From Coleophoma eucalyptorum (taxonomy: Eukaryota > Ascomycota > Leotiomycetes > Helotiales > Dermateaceae): a stretch of DNA of 64,000 nt. The notes below the pieces were generated by a model that searched no databases, was not told the DNA's origin, and saw only the letters and a list, made by a program, of their open reading frames with translations. The translations under genes were made by a program, and so were the position numbers. The stretch lies in the NCBI GenBank assembly GCA_026120035.1, contig JALRME010000013.1:62001-126000 (forward strand), in the 5' to 3' direction. Below, in pieces: positions 24,843-35,947 of the stretch; positions within the stretch are counted from its first letter, which is position 1; the number at the start of each line of letters is the position of its first letter.

Positions 24843-24954
24843 TTCAACGAACTTGGCGAAGTCTGCGGTGGAGGTGGTGTTGTGAATGGACACGGGTCGC
24901 TTCAATAACTGCCTAGCTAGATCGCTTACATGGCTGTATCAACGCTAATCGTGT

Positions 24955-24960
24955 CACGTG
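24955..24960. promoter_or_regulatory. E-box CACGTG upstream of RFT1
   Basis: TCACGTGTGATC context, about 115 bp upstream of the RFT1 start codon. Motif-based inference only. Confidence 0.4.
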
Positions 24961-25388
24961 TGATCGATCATATGTATACCAATCTATTTACCGGAGGCGT
25001 AAAAATTCTGAGCTATGATTGACCACTTTCATCCTCTTTATCTCGAGCCTTGGTAAGTGGTCTATTTATCTGCGCTTGAAATCCTTTACAAACGAGATGT
25101 TGAGATAATAGCTGCGAGTTATTGAAAGTGGTGGTAAAATTCAGGAGCACAATCGCCACGTTATTAAAACTAGGATAGGTTCATTAACTATAAACATGGC
25201 ATCAATTGTTGAAACCTCAAATAAGACTTTTATAAGTAGTTCTCATCAATCTTTAAGTAGTCTTTTGGACTAAAGTGGCAAAAGAATACAGCAGTAAACT
25301 TCTTACAAACACTCGCTTAAGGACATTAGAGGAAAAGGGGATTTCTGCACTTCTTGCCGAAGTTAAAATGTACAAAATAGAAATAAAA

Positions 25389-25507
25389 ACATACAACAGT
25401 AGGTATTCGCTGGTGGTCACCCACCCAACTACTAATCTACCGATCTGAGGCTTATGTATGGCAGAGCGGACGGGATGCCCAGTTCTCCTCAGTCTATGGT
25501 CGTATGT
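25389..25507 (-). rRNA. 5S ribosomal RNA (dispersed gene, sequence variant)
   Basis: The minus strand reads from ACATACGACC at the 5' end to TGTTGTATGT at the 3' end, about 119 nt, so the termini pair as helix I. The internal promoter block TAGTAGTTGGGTGGGTGACC followed by ACCAGCGAA is intact. A T-run (TTTTTATTT) directly downstream, at 25388 and below, is a pol III terminator. The body departs from the common ascomycete 5S I know: helix II is CTGAGG/CCTCAG and helix IV starts GGTA/TACC. The changes occur on both strands of the stems, so pairing is kept, which argues for a functional variant rather than a pseudogene. Single dispersed 5S genes are normal in filamentous ascomycetes. Confidence 0.93.
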
Positions 25508-26143
25508 GACAAATAAAACGTTATCAGGCTATATGTTGTACCAAACAGAAAATGGCCACAGAAGTAGAATGAAGATGATACAAGTATCTTTTCAGTGCCC
25601 CTAGATACTATTAAAATTTCACAGGCAAGCTATTTGTATGAGTCAGTACACGCCTAACTATGAGCCGTGATGCAGCCACAGAGCCCACAGAAAGGGCAAA
25701 CCATCTCTAATTTCTCCACTAAGTTATTGTTACAGACCTTTTTTGGACGTCTGCAGTGTCTCCTAATACCTCATAGTGACTCAAGTAGAAATTAATAACC
25801 AGATCACGTTATTCACCAATGTGAAGATACAATTGTGTGGGAAAGCCTGGTATTTGCCGTAGCTCGTCTATAGGCAACTAGGTTGTTCTGTAGCAAGTGC
25901 GTTAAGGCTTTGGACAGCTCTTTAGCGTGAACAGTCGTCTTCAAATAACGATGCAAATCATCCTTCTTTCATATTCTTACAAGCCACGAGCACTGATGAC
26001 TCCCTCAAAAAAGGACTATGGAAATCTTCTCATATGCGCATTGTATTGATTTCCGACCTGTTAAATCAGCAGAGGAGCTTCGCCCTTTCCTTCAGATCTT
26101 GGGCCCTCAATTTCTAAAGAGTGCGCATTAGAAAGTAACCGGA

Positions 26144-26979
26144 TCAGTGGGGTAGGATACCTACTTCTTCGTTGTCCCTCAGCTTAACTACCAAATCAGC
26201 CCTAAGCCCCTCTATCTCCTCCTCATACTTATCAAGTGTGGCAGAGTACTCCGTGTTGGTCAATTCAATAATCCTGTAAAAAGTCCTGTCTCCCGCAGCT
26301 TGGTCATCCTTTGCCTCTTCAAGAAAGACATTGCCAAGTACCCCATGACCAAGCACTGTAATTGCCTTATCAATATTATTCCACTGCTTCCAGTAATGCA
26401 GAAGCTTTGCATGTTGAGTGTCCGTGAACTTCCTGAAGTCAGCAACTCGCTGGCCTAGTGAGTATTGAATTTCAGTTTTTGATCCTTCCGAACGAGTAAC
26501 AACCACATCAAGTCTCTCCTCGGCCAATGATGTTCCATATTCCTCGTTGGCAAGTGAAACGATATCCAGCAGCGACTTGATATCCAATTCTGAGTTTGCC
26601 AGTCTTGTTTCAAAATTCTTGTGCGTTTCGGTGAGAGCATCCTTAACTACTGATTCAATGTCGATGCGCGTCTTTTCAAGGCTTTCTGCGGTCTCTATCA
26701 GCCTGATGTATAGGTAGGTATTGCAGGGTACATGCTCTCCAAAGCCAGGGAATACTTGTCTTGAGGCTCTTGGGCCAGCTGAATACCCTTTTTTTTATTT
26801 GCGCGCTTGATTACCTTTGACTTGAACAGAACACTAGCATTGGCAGTACGTCTGGTCTTAGAGTTGGCTGGAGACCTTGTTACTGCGGTTGGTCGTACCC
26901 TACCCAACCGGGATCGATGTGCTTCAACGATACCTGCAGACTGGCCGGTGGTGCGAGGATACTCCTTTGCACCCACCAT
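26144..26979 (-). CDS. orphan basic/coiled-coil protein, function unknown
   Basis: Two-exon model: 26979-26756 and 26702-26144, 260 aa, with a 53-nt intron (GTATTC...ATCAG). The start ATG gives MVGAKEYPRTTGQ. Residues 1-75 are very basic (RSRLGRVRPTAV, KSKVIKRANKKKG) and could bind nucleic acid or act as a nuclear signal. Residues 76-260 are heptad-like and charged: LIETAESLEKTRIDIESVV, LANEEYGTSLAEERLDVV, LLHYWKQWNNIDKAITVLG, TLDKYEEEIEGLRADLVVK, suggesting a coiled coil. I do not recognise the family. The donor site is not consensus, so the join is tentative; the two open frames themselves are clear. It diverges from grg-1 over 347 bp. A decayed gene is the main alternative. Confidence 0.5.
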
Positions 26980-27326
26980 CTCGAGAACGTTATCAGTACA
27001 ACTTGAGGGGTATTGCAGAGAGTGGGGGAATGTAATAGGATGACGATATTGAATTCTGGACCGCAATGATGATATGAGTGAGTAGAAATGTGCTAATAAA
27101 CGGAATCGATGAAATTCTTGGAGTTGTTCTTGCCTGACGTCTTCGATGCGTTCCTTCCTTTTGAAGCCAAGCGAGCTCATCTGTTTCTTGCCTTCACCTT
27201 TTCTATCTTCTATCTTCTCCTCTCCCCCATTATAAAAACACAAACCAGGCCCTTTAAATAAATTACACCTCAAAAACCAGATACGAAACAACTAAAATTT
27301 CAAACCATCCACCCGAAAACCCAAAA

Positions 27327-27783
27327 ATGGAGATCATCAAAGTAAGCTGAACATAAAAGGCGCTTTAGTCATAAAGGTCCAGCTTGAGGGTCACATCGGT
27401 TGTTACCGGCTTTGCAATTGTACAAGTCACAGCAAGGCTATGATATGATTTTACTATACGAAGGAAGCTAATTTGAGAAGAATGCAGGAAATTACGTCAC
27501 TGAGAATTTCACAGGAGCTGGTGCAGATGCCTCAAAGAAGACCAACAAGGACATCGCCAAGGAGTAAGTGGCCTCCACGCAGAGAGTAGCTCACTCAATG
27601 CTGACTATAATAGCTTTTATGCTACCGTTGGTACTTGTGCAAAGGGAGCCAATGACGCCATTGTCGACAATAAGGACGAGATTAAGCACAAGGCAGAGGC
27701 TGAGGGCCACAAGGGTACGCCTTCGCACCACATGCCGTACAGGATACTGCTAACAGATGCTTACAGAGTGCTGCAAGCACTAG
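27327..27783 (+). CDS. grg-1: Grg-1/Ccg-1-like small hydrophilic stress protein
   Basis: Four short exons: 27327-27341, 27481-27563, 27614-27714 and 27767-27783, giving 71 aa, the length I recall for Neurospora GRG-1/CCG-1. The protein starts MEIIKNAGNYVTENFTGAG, continues DASKKTNKDIAKD, FYATVGTCAKGANDAIVDN, KDEIKHKAEAEGHKECCKH. This follows the family pattern (NAANYV, GASKETNKxVAKDSNA, VGTRASAAKDAxxDK). In Neurospora the gene is glucose-repressed, clock-controlled and among the most abundant mRNAs; its biochemical role is unknown and the protein is thought to be a disordered hydrophilin. The first intron is 139 nt, others about 50. CC near the C-terminus is unusual for this family. Missed by simple ORF scanning because no exon exceeds 34 codons. 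Confidence 0.85.
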
Positions 27784-28791
27784 ACCATCTTCTGCCCCTA
27801 GGAATATGGCATGATGCAGTGGGTCAGATAGAACACAGGGGCATAGAAGCACAACAGACAAACGTTTAAGAGACCTTCATATAGTTTACCAATAAAGCCA
27901 ATGGCTTCTTGCTTTTAAAATACCAAAAATAATTCAAGGCCAAGCAACAATCATACACCTTTGACATTGGATATGCAATTGTTAGACAAGCATGACTAAA
28001 TACGTGGCAATGCTGGAAGGACATTGTGTGTGTCTTGTTTATGGCTGACTCCGTATCAGAATGGCCATACCTCAACGTATCGACAAGTATATAGCAAGTA
28101 CTAGTGGGTATAACAACTCATGGAACACCAGCTCCTCTCTTGGATTAACCACGATAGCTATTCAAGAAGTCATACTAATACTGACCACATGCAGCTTCCG
28201 GCCAAAGAAGCATGTAGAGCGGTATCCTCATTCAATCTTGGACAGGAGAGGAGGTTTGGAGATCTCATCAAAACCTCCACACGCGCTACTCGACTTGACC
28301 AGCGTTTGAAACACCTATGATTTCTAGGTTTCAAATATGCTGGTAGTGATTAGGAGAGGTATTTGTTTCTCAGAGCTCTTCAACTTGAATGGATGGTGAT
28401 GTCAAAAATGGAGCCAATCATTCGGCCAGGTAGTTTTGATCTCTGGGATTGAACAGCAGGATAGCTGAGAAATATGTAGATATAGCCACTGAGCATGTTC
28501 TATTGCGGTAGAGGACTGTTAGACGGAAGCTCTTTCGCTCCCAGTCCTTGATGTCTGGTTGTACTTCGACCCGTTTCAGATCCAGACCAAGAAAAGCCAC
28601 ATCAAGATTGAGTGAATCTTCTATACAGTTCTGAAAAAGGAAATCTTCTGGAATTCCCTGCAAACAAACTCCTGCAACCTGACTATGTGCAGTCCTAATA
28701 CTTTATACACAAATGAAACCGTGCGAACTGCCTCTACCGCCAAATCCTGGCTCCATTTGTCCCCAGACTTCTCTGTTTTCTCCACCAAAGC
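27784..28791. other. 1-kb convergent intergenic region, nothing recognised
   Basis: Between the grg-1 and NDUFS7 stops. Moderately AT-rich, short open frames on both strands, no domain or splice-consistent model. Confidence 0.5.
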
Positions 28792-29653
28792 CTACTTTCT
28801 ATACCACATTCTCGTAATCTTTGTGTGGCGCATTTTCTTCTGGAGCTGGAAGATGCCGTACCTTTTACCAATTGTAAGTAATGACCTTGATCAACAGAAA
28901 CCGGGGATTACACATACATCAACGCCTCACTGGTAGGTGGGCATCCAGGAACATAAATATCGACCGGTACGATTCTGTCACAACCTCTGGTGACACTGTA
29001 GCTGTAGTGGTAGTATCCGCCTCCATTGGCACAGCTGCCCATAGACACAACCCATCTGGGATCTGGCATCTGATCGTAGACTTGGCGAAGCGCAGGAGCC
29101 ATCTTGTTTGTGAGAGTTCCTGCAACAATCATGACATCGGATTGTCTGGGAGAAGCTCGGAAAATGATACCAAGGCGATCTTGATCGTATCGTGGGGTGG
29201 AAAGATGCATCATCTCGACGGCGCAGCAGGCAAGTCCGAAGGTCATGGGCCAGAGGGAGCTCTGTCGTGCCCAATTGGCAGCTTGATCGAGGGTTGTTCT
29301 TCCAGCTTGTTAGCTCTCCTGCCATATCATCATCATGATTGTCGAGACGTACAAGGCATATTGCATAACACCCTTCTTTGGCTCCTGGCTAGCCAGAGGA
29401 ACCTCTCGGCGGACCTTGCCTGTGACACTCAAGGGTAATCCATCTGGGTTGGATACAGCCAATGGTGAAGCGCCAGGACTCGCGGACTTTGAGGACGAGG
29501 AGGAGATGGCAGCGACTGATCGGTACGGGATGAGGGAGGAAGCTGGCTTCGCTGTTTATCTTGAGGTTAGCTATGCAGGAAGGAAACCTTGAGTACTGGC
29601 TGATGCATACCTCGCAGCGCCAGCGCAGCTGCTGATCTCGTTGAAGACAGCAT
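28792..29653 (-). CDS. NADH:ubiquinone oxidoreductase PSST/NDUFS7 subunit (19.3 kDa type), mitochondrial
   Basis: Core complex I subunit carrying cluster N2, at the ubiquinone-reducing end of the matrix arm. Exons 29653-29611, 29551-29353, 29298-28918 and 28861-28792 give 230 aa. Residues 1-50 form a Ser/Ala-rich presequence ([16 protein letters not shown]). The core begins [20 protein letters not shown]. The N2 ligands are in [21 protein letters not shown] and YVPGCPPT. The C-terminus, [20 protein letters not shown] followed by YRK, is on the last 70-nt exon, recovered through the AT|G split. All cluster ligands are present. A CACGTG box lies about 180 bp upstream. It is a client of the Fe-S machinery encoded elsewhere in this window. 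Confidence 0.97.
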
Positions 29654-30036
29654 CTTGTCAATTGACGGCTGACAAGAGAGAGAGGGGACGTTGTGAAAGC
29701 GTGGAATGAAGTGGAGGGGCGTCAATTAAGAATCCAAGAGTCGTGAAATCATGGCGATTGCCCCCAGCTAAGGCCATAAGGCACCGAGGATTTCTAAACT
29801 GCAATTCTCGAGCGCTGATTGGACTTGAACATATTCACGTGACTATAGTGGATGCACCGATTTGACTGGGTTTCCGTATTCAACCAGACTTCATTGTCAG
29901 TTAATCTGCTATTACTCCAAGTATTATTTTATTGGGCTTTTAAAGTTTCAAAGGTACATAGGTGAAATTTATGCTCGTAAAAGAGGAGTCTATCAAAACA
30001 AACGCTTTTCAACGCCAGCGACTAGCCCGAATCTTT
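29654..30036. other. intergenic between NDUFS7 gene and PCT1
   Basis: NDUFS7 promoter (with CACGTG) and PCT1 3' flank; no gene seen. Confidence 0.5.
29836..29841. promoter_or_regulatory. E-box CACGTG upstream of the NDUFS7 gene
   Basis: TTCACGTGACT context, about 185 bp before the start codon. Motif-based inference only. Confidence 0.45.
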
Positions 30037-31595
30037 CTACATGCCCGACTTCTTAGAGTCCTCGTCCATCATAGCATTGATTTGAGCCTCCACTGCTTCC
30101 TCAACCTTGGTAGCCTCCTTATCGTCATTAGTAGTTTTGCCTGTTCTGCCACGAGGCGGCGACCTCTCATCACTGTCATCTTCGCTACTCTCACTTCCGT
30201 TCAAGCTATCTTGGTTTGTCTGGCGACTTCTTGTCATCTGTGAAATCCATTAGTGAGAGTATCGATAGTGTGTACAAGAGAAATGATTACCCAAGACCGG
30301 ACTCCACCAATTAACCCCAGACTGTATCCAGTAGCAAAGTCACTACCAGGACCAGGGCTATCTCCCCGAGGGATTTCAAGACGGCGACTGAGATGTGACA
30401 GTGCTGATGGGCTTGTGAGAGAACCGCTAGTTCTAACACTGTCATCATCCCTCGTCATACGGGCTGGGCTTGCAGGTCGACTGGCTTGCCAGAATTGACG
30501 AAGCTCCTTACCCAACTCCTGGCCAGTAGTGCTCCAGTTTGATCGGATGGCATCTCTGATTTCTGACACATGGCGCTTGAGGTCAAGCTCATTCTTCTTG
30601 AGCCATGACACATTGAGTTCCTGGCGAGATGTACCACGCTTGAATTGACGGGCGATATATTTCTCATAATCACGGACAATCCTACAGATTAGGTTAGTGG
30701 CCGTATGCAGCAGTACGGAATGAGATAACCTACTTGGTGATAATTCCCGTCGTGCTAACACCCTCAGTTCTTTGTGTAACCAGAAACTTGCCAGCCTCCT
30801 TGATAGGTTTGTAAATATCGTCACCCTCGTCAGCGCCATATGGAATATCGTCGTGAGCAACGTAATCGATTTTGTGCTCGTCGAGGAACTCTGGAGTAAC
30901 AATCCAAGGGCAGTCTTCAACAACCTCGTCGACCCATTTACAATGACGAACAGTCTCAGCTCGCTCTTGTCCAGACAAAACCGTAAGTCCCTTGCGCTTG
31001 TGTGTCTCCTTGTCTCCAGTCACGCCAACCAACAAGTATACGTCAGGGAAAGCTTTCTTGGCTTGTTCGAGTTGGCGCATGTGTCTGTTTACACGCTTGA
31101 TTAGCCAAAAATCTTTCTATAGATAAACGCGGCATACCCGAGATGGAATAAGTCAAAAACTCCATCAGCATAGATTCGGACCGTTCTGCCAGCAGGCGGA
31201 TCGTTGGTCTTGTAGCCAACGGGATGCGTCAACTTGCCAATTGGCGGCGGCGCCATGGCCTGTGGCTTCTGCTCACTTTCATCTTCCTTCGAGCTGTTCT
31301 TGCGACCTCTGCGGCCGACTCGACTTGCAATATCTGTACTGCCCTCCGTGGTGTCAGACGGTTCGCCAGGATCTTGAACGCCGCCGTTTGAAAGCTTCTC
31401 TTGATGAATTGATGAACGGAGACGTTTTGCAGGAGAGCGACCGCTTTCAGGTGCTGTAGACTCGCCATCTTCACCTGATGCATCGCGCGATGATGGCTGC
31501 AGATGATCCATTGCTGTCGCATTCTTGGCGGCAGTGGGCAATGTTGCCGTTCTTTTTCGCTTTCCAGCGCTGCCTGCGGAAGATGGGGAAGACAT
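30037..31595 (-). CDS. PCT1: choline-phosphate cytidylyltransferase
   Basis: Rate-controlling CDP-choline (Kennedy) pathway enzyme: phosphocholine + CTP to CDP-choline. Exons 31595-31138, 31084-30734, 30681-30291 and 30237-30037; phases agree and give 466 aa. Residues 1-130 are a Ser/Arg/Glu-rich disordered leader with KRKR-type basic clusters (possible nuclear targeting). The nucleotidyltransferase core: [20 protein letters not shown] (HxGH at the exon junction), [44 protein letters not shown] and [18 protein letters not shown]. The region after about 300 is amphipathic and basic ([19 protein letters not shown]), matching the membrane-sensing helix. The tail is acidic. No key residue is missing. 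Confidence 0.95.
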
Positions 31596-32520
31596 CTCGA
31601 GAAGAAGAGTTGGATAGGACTACTGCAATTAGAAAGGAAAGATTGTTGCAGAATCCGGGCGATGTGCAGCTTTCCTTGGAAGGACAAGATAACAGATTCC
31701 AATGAGAGTTGTTGAGACCGGAGCGCGTCACAAGGGATTAAAGCTTGACGGGTCCAAAAGTAATTTAGGAGAATTGTGCTTCTCCCGAGGGCATAGAGTA
31801 TAGGAGAATTTGTGCAATATGAATGTCAACGTGCAGGATAACGGACGTCAGTATGGACAATAATAGTGGAATCGTTATGCCAGATTCTTGAATTTAAACA
31901 CCCCTGCCAGAGCAGGGAAATAGGTCCCATCGAGCTTGCGAGCTTCTTTTCACTCCGTCATCGTCTAAATCACGTGATGTTAACCAAGACAATAGGGTGG
32001 CAAGTCAAGCCTCAGACGTACGTCTTCTCGCATGTCGTATCGGTCTTCTAAATCCAGACTTCCAATTGCTAATTTTCAGGTACAATGCAATTGTAGGCCT
32101 TGCTCTAGAGACCGCCCCAATCTCAATGAGATCTTAATGCAAAGAAAAATGAACAAACACGCTACATAATGACCATCATAATCAGAAAATGAGACCGAGA
32201 GGATCGCTGTAAAATGATAAAAGTTGCGACCAATTCTCGAAGTCCCATCAAAGTAATATCCACCCCCACGCTCATAGTGGTTCTTTGAAACCCTTGGTAG
32301 AAGCCTTGGCGAAACATTGTGGAGGAGCAGCTGTGAAATATGAATCTTGGATTATCATAAACAAAACACCTGCAACCTTCAGTGCAGCCCAGTACACGAT
32401 GTGAACAGACATCGGTCTAAAAGACTTGTTCCACGAAATTCGCTACAGTTCATATAGTCCATCGTCTTGTACTTGTGCGTGCACTTTCCAAGTATAAATT
32501 TGGGTATCGTATAAGTTTGC
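31596..32520. other. 0.9-kb intergenic region, PCT1 promoter and PP2C 3' flank
   Basis: No gene seen. Contains the CACGTG palindrome noted separately. Confidence 0.5.
31971..31976. promoter_or_regulatory. E-box CACGTG upstream of PCT1
   Basis: Sits in the 8-bp palindrome TCACGTGA, about 375 bp upstream of the PCT1 start codon. bHLH (Ino2/4- or Cbf1-type) binding is possible; phospholipid genes in yeast use related CATGTG elements. Inference only. Confidence 0.45.
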
Positions 32521-34379
32521 CTACTTGTTCTCTGGCTCGGGAGCTGACTTTTGTGCATTCTCTGCCGATTCATTCGTGGAAGGGGCATCGTTGGCGACGC
32601 CCTTGAACTCTGGCTCGGTCGACAGCTTTTCTGGGATAGCATCGACCTTTTGAGCCTTGTTACCGCCAACCTGGCTGTCAAGGTCCTTATCTTCCTCGCT
32701 GTGATCGAACATCTCCGTGTCATCTGAATCAGTCAGAACTTCAGTACCATCTCCGAGGAGAATAATTCGACCTCTTGAGTTTCCTCCAAAAGACTTTGAC
32801 TTTTGCTCAGCATCAACATCATATCCACTATCACTGTCATCGTAGTTGTGGTGAACCCCAGGGCCACGGAATTCAGCTAGCATTCGTTAGTTGGTGGACC
32901 ACTCTTTTATAATCGTTGTACTGACCATACTCCGGAGGTGCACAAGGCCCGTCGCCAGCGGCAACCCGCTTGGCGATTTCCTCGTACCACTGCTCCTTGG
33001 TCTTTCCACGCAACAAGCCAATAATAACCATAGTCATGTTGTCACAACCAACACCACCAGTTTCGGAGTTCGATGCAAGACAGTTATCCATCATGTTCTC
33101 ACAGATCTTATCAAGATCTTGCTTTGCAGCAATACCTCGTCGAACGAATTCAATGACAGCTTGAGAGGACTGGCAATCCCAGATACCTAGAACATACACG
33201 TTAGTTATGCAGCTTTAGGTCTCCATCAAACACAGGCTTACCATCGCAAGCAACAACCAAGAACTCGTCATCGTCAGTGATGTCATGGACTGTTACGTCT
33301 GGGTATGCGGTCACAATTTGCTGTTCTGGTGCAAGCTCGGCACTCTTCTTGAACTCAAAATCACCAATGGCTCTTGACAATGCAAGATTGCCATTCACAC
33401 GTCCGAAATCAACGAAGCCTCCTGCAGCAGTAATACGGGCCTTCTCGCCTATAGAGTCTCAGTCAGCAACTGCACAGCTAGTAGTATTAGGTGGAGCATT
33501 TCTTACCTTCATTTTGTGGTTTGTGGTCAAATGAGAGAGGCTTAGCACGGCCACGGACACCCAAAACACTTCTCGAGTCACCAGCATTGCCCTTCAGTTG
33601 TCAGAATGGGCGTATACTGGGGCTCCATATGTGAGACTTACGACATAGATCTTCGTGGCAGAGATGATTCCGACAGAAGCGGTACAGCCAGAAACTTCCT
33701 CTTCATAGCGAGGATCTGGTATTCCATAGTTAGTCACCCTGTAATCCAATATGGAGCTAGATCCCTAACCATTAAGAATGGCACGGTCTGTGGCCAAGAA
33801 CCCATCCTTCAGAGCTTGCTCCATATCGCCCTTCTTGAAAGCCTCCTGCTTTGCGACGATTTCGTGTATATGCTCTCCGGCAAACAATGCAACCTTGTCT
33901 CCTCCATGCCCATCATACACACCAAAGAATGACAACCGTTCATCAGCACTTGCAGGTTTGGCTGCCTTGCCGTTGTCGGATTGAAGGTCGAGAATAGTAG
34001 CGTGAGCATCCTCCATGCTTATGCGCCATCCTTGCATAGAAGAAACACCAAAGATTAATCGATCATCGCCACCAGTCGCAGAGTTCTACAGTGGAAAGAT
34101 AAGTCAGCTAAAAGTACAGTCAAAGTCCGCGCGTAGGCATGACGCAGGGCACTATTGGTGCGCCAGAGAAAGATCGCACACGGACGACAACAACTGCTGC
34201 GGAACCAGCATGCAGGATGTCTGTCTATCGCCGGCGCACACGGACTGTGGAGCATGATAGTGCCGATATGCCAGAAAATAGCGCTGGCATACCACCATCT
34301 CCAGGGCTAAAGGTGAAAGATAGAAACCAGCAGCATGACGCACCTTCTCAACAACCGGCTCGGAAAGAGTCTGACCCAT
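32521..34379 (-). CDS. type 2C protein phosphatase, Ptc2/Ptc3-like
   Basis: Mg/Mn-dependent Ser/Thr phosphatase; yeast Ptc2/3 dampen HOG and DNA-damage checkpoint signalling. Seven exons: 34379-34344, 34085-33770, 33715-33642, 33591-33507, 33448-33242, 33186-32926 and 32876-32521, giving 444 aa. The N-terminus [12 protein letters not shown] (Gly2) is a possible N-myristoylation site. PP2C motifs in order: [88 protein letters not shown] and [15 protein letters not shown]. The APPEYAEFRGPG motif follows the catalytic core. The acidic C-terminal tail (about 120 aa, [16 protein letters not shown]) is variable in the family. All metal-binding Asp residues are intact. Confidence 0.95.
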
Positions 34380-35947
34380 CGTGAAAGAAAGATCGGGGCA
34401 CTCAATCAGCAAGCAGAATCAACACTAACTGATCAGCCTTGGGGACCAGGAATTTTCTCTGATTTCCAAGATGCGCAACGTGGATTGTGGAAGTGCGGGG
34501 TCGGAGCGCGTCGAGGAAGGGGTCGAGGAGAGGAACAGAAGGTTATCTGATCATCTGTATCAGAAGAATTTGATTCTGGCAGTTGAGGATCACTACAAGT
34601 AGAAGTGTCCAGTCGCGTGAGTTGGGAGAGGTATTGTCAGAGGCAGAGAAATGACGAGGTCTTGGGTTGGATGCAAAGCTCACAATGTACGCTAGTAGTC
34701 TCGCTTAGTTGGGGGTCGAGAATGAATGGATTATCACAGTTGCTAGGCTCTCTTCCGTTTGCTGCTTGTCTGCCCTGGGGATGCTGGAATGTAATGTTGA
34801 CTTTAACATCAGCTGGCGAGACTCTTCTCTTTACAGTGACTACATTACTACTAGCTGAGTAACCTTGAAGCTGGGGTCGCGCCAGCAACCACAGGCTGAA
34901 TGGAGGCAGAGCAAGGCTCGAATACTCATCCATCGCGTGCCGCGCCACATAATGCTACCAACCAAACCGGGGAATACTTTTCTAAGGCAAAGAGGCGGCA
35001 AGAGGTACTCAAGATGTGCGCAGTCGAGAGAGCGGCCAGCTCCGTTCTCGGCCCCCTTCATCTTGTTCACTCACGGCACTTGAGCATGAAAAATGACGTG
35101 GACAAGATACGAGTTGATGCGATGCGACGAATTTGGAGATATTTCATCGCAATTCAAACGATGAGATCCTCTGCGTGCACTATTCTTGTGACACGCCCCT
35201 AACATGATTGAAAATGTCATGAGCAAGTATGGAATACATCACGAGGTTTTTTACAGTTTTCAACCAAGACAATATGGTGTCTATGGCATGCTACTGAACT
35301 CCACAGTGCGAGGACAACTCACGAAACACAGATACAACGCATACAAGGTCACGAGTCTCCTATAGCAAATTAAATCACAACACCAATATCAACGCCTTGA
35401 ACGAGGTGGTTGGTGGCGTCGGATTGAAGAAGGGCGTCAAGGCGATCCTTGTAGGTAATCCTCGAACGACCAAAAAAAGCTCAGATCTCTCCTGTACCTT
35501 ATCTCTCTTACTTCTATTGAAACATGTCAGATCGGATTCGGATCCGACCACGGCGGCATTTGTTTAACGCATGCAATCTGGGGTACATCTAAGTAGGGCG
35601 TCACATGAAGATTCGGACCTTGGGGCACGGTTGATTAGATGGTCGGCCTCCTGTCTTCTCCATTTGATGGCTTATTCAAGTCATAACTTAATTAATTGGT
35701 TCCGCTGTTATAGCCAAAGGGGAACATGAGGCGCTGTGGACTGTGTTTTGAACGAAGGTAATAACCCTATTGTCTGTTCTATAGCAAGGATAAAACCAAA
35801 TATCTCATGATATAATATCCTCAGATTACCATACTCTCATGCTCTACCTACAAAACACCAAATTAAAGTTCTCAGTACAAACCGCTTCACTATTAGCTAA
35901 TAAATAATTAAGCCTCCACACCCATCATCTAATACCCAAATATGTCC
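34380..35947. other. 1.6-kb intergenic region, nothing recognised
   Basis: PP2C promoter and 3' flank of the Axl2-like gene. AT-rich near 35690-35940. Several 70-100-codon frames overlap on both strands without motifs. Confidence 0.5.

Larger units (their letters stand above)
24843..26143. other. AT-rich intergenic region containing a 5S rRNA gene
   Basis: Apart from the 5S rRNA gene at 25389-25507 no gene is visible; short frames are broken by many stops. Confidence 0.55.

Noticed and set aside
24842..24905. N-terminal extension of RFT1 (MKRPV...)
   Set aside because: The first codon is TTG; the first ATG is at 24842 and gives the usual length.
26686..26755. Alternative 70-nt intron in the orphan gene (acceptor at 26687)
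   Set aside because: Leads to a frame with an early TGA; the 53-nt version keeps the long frame.
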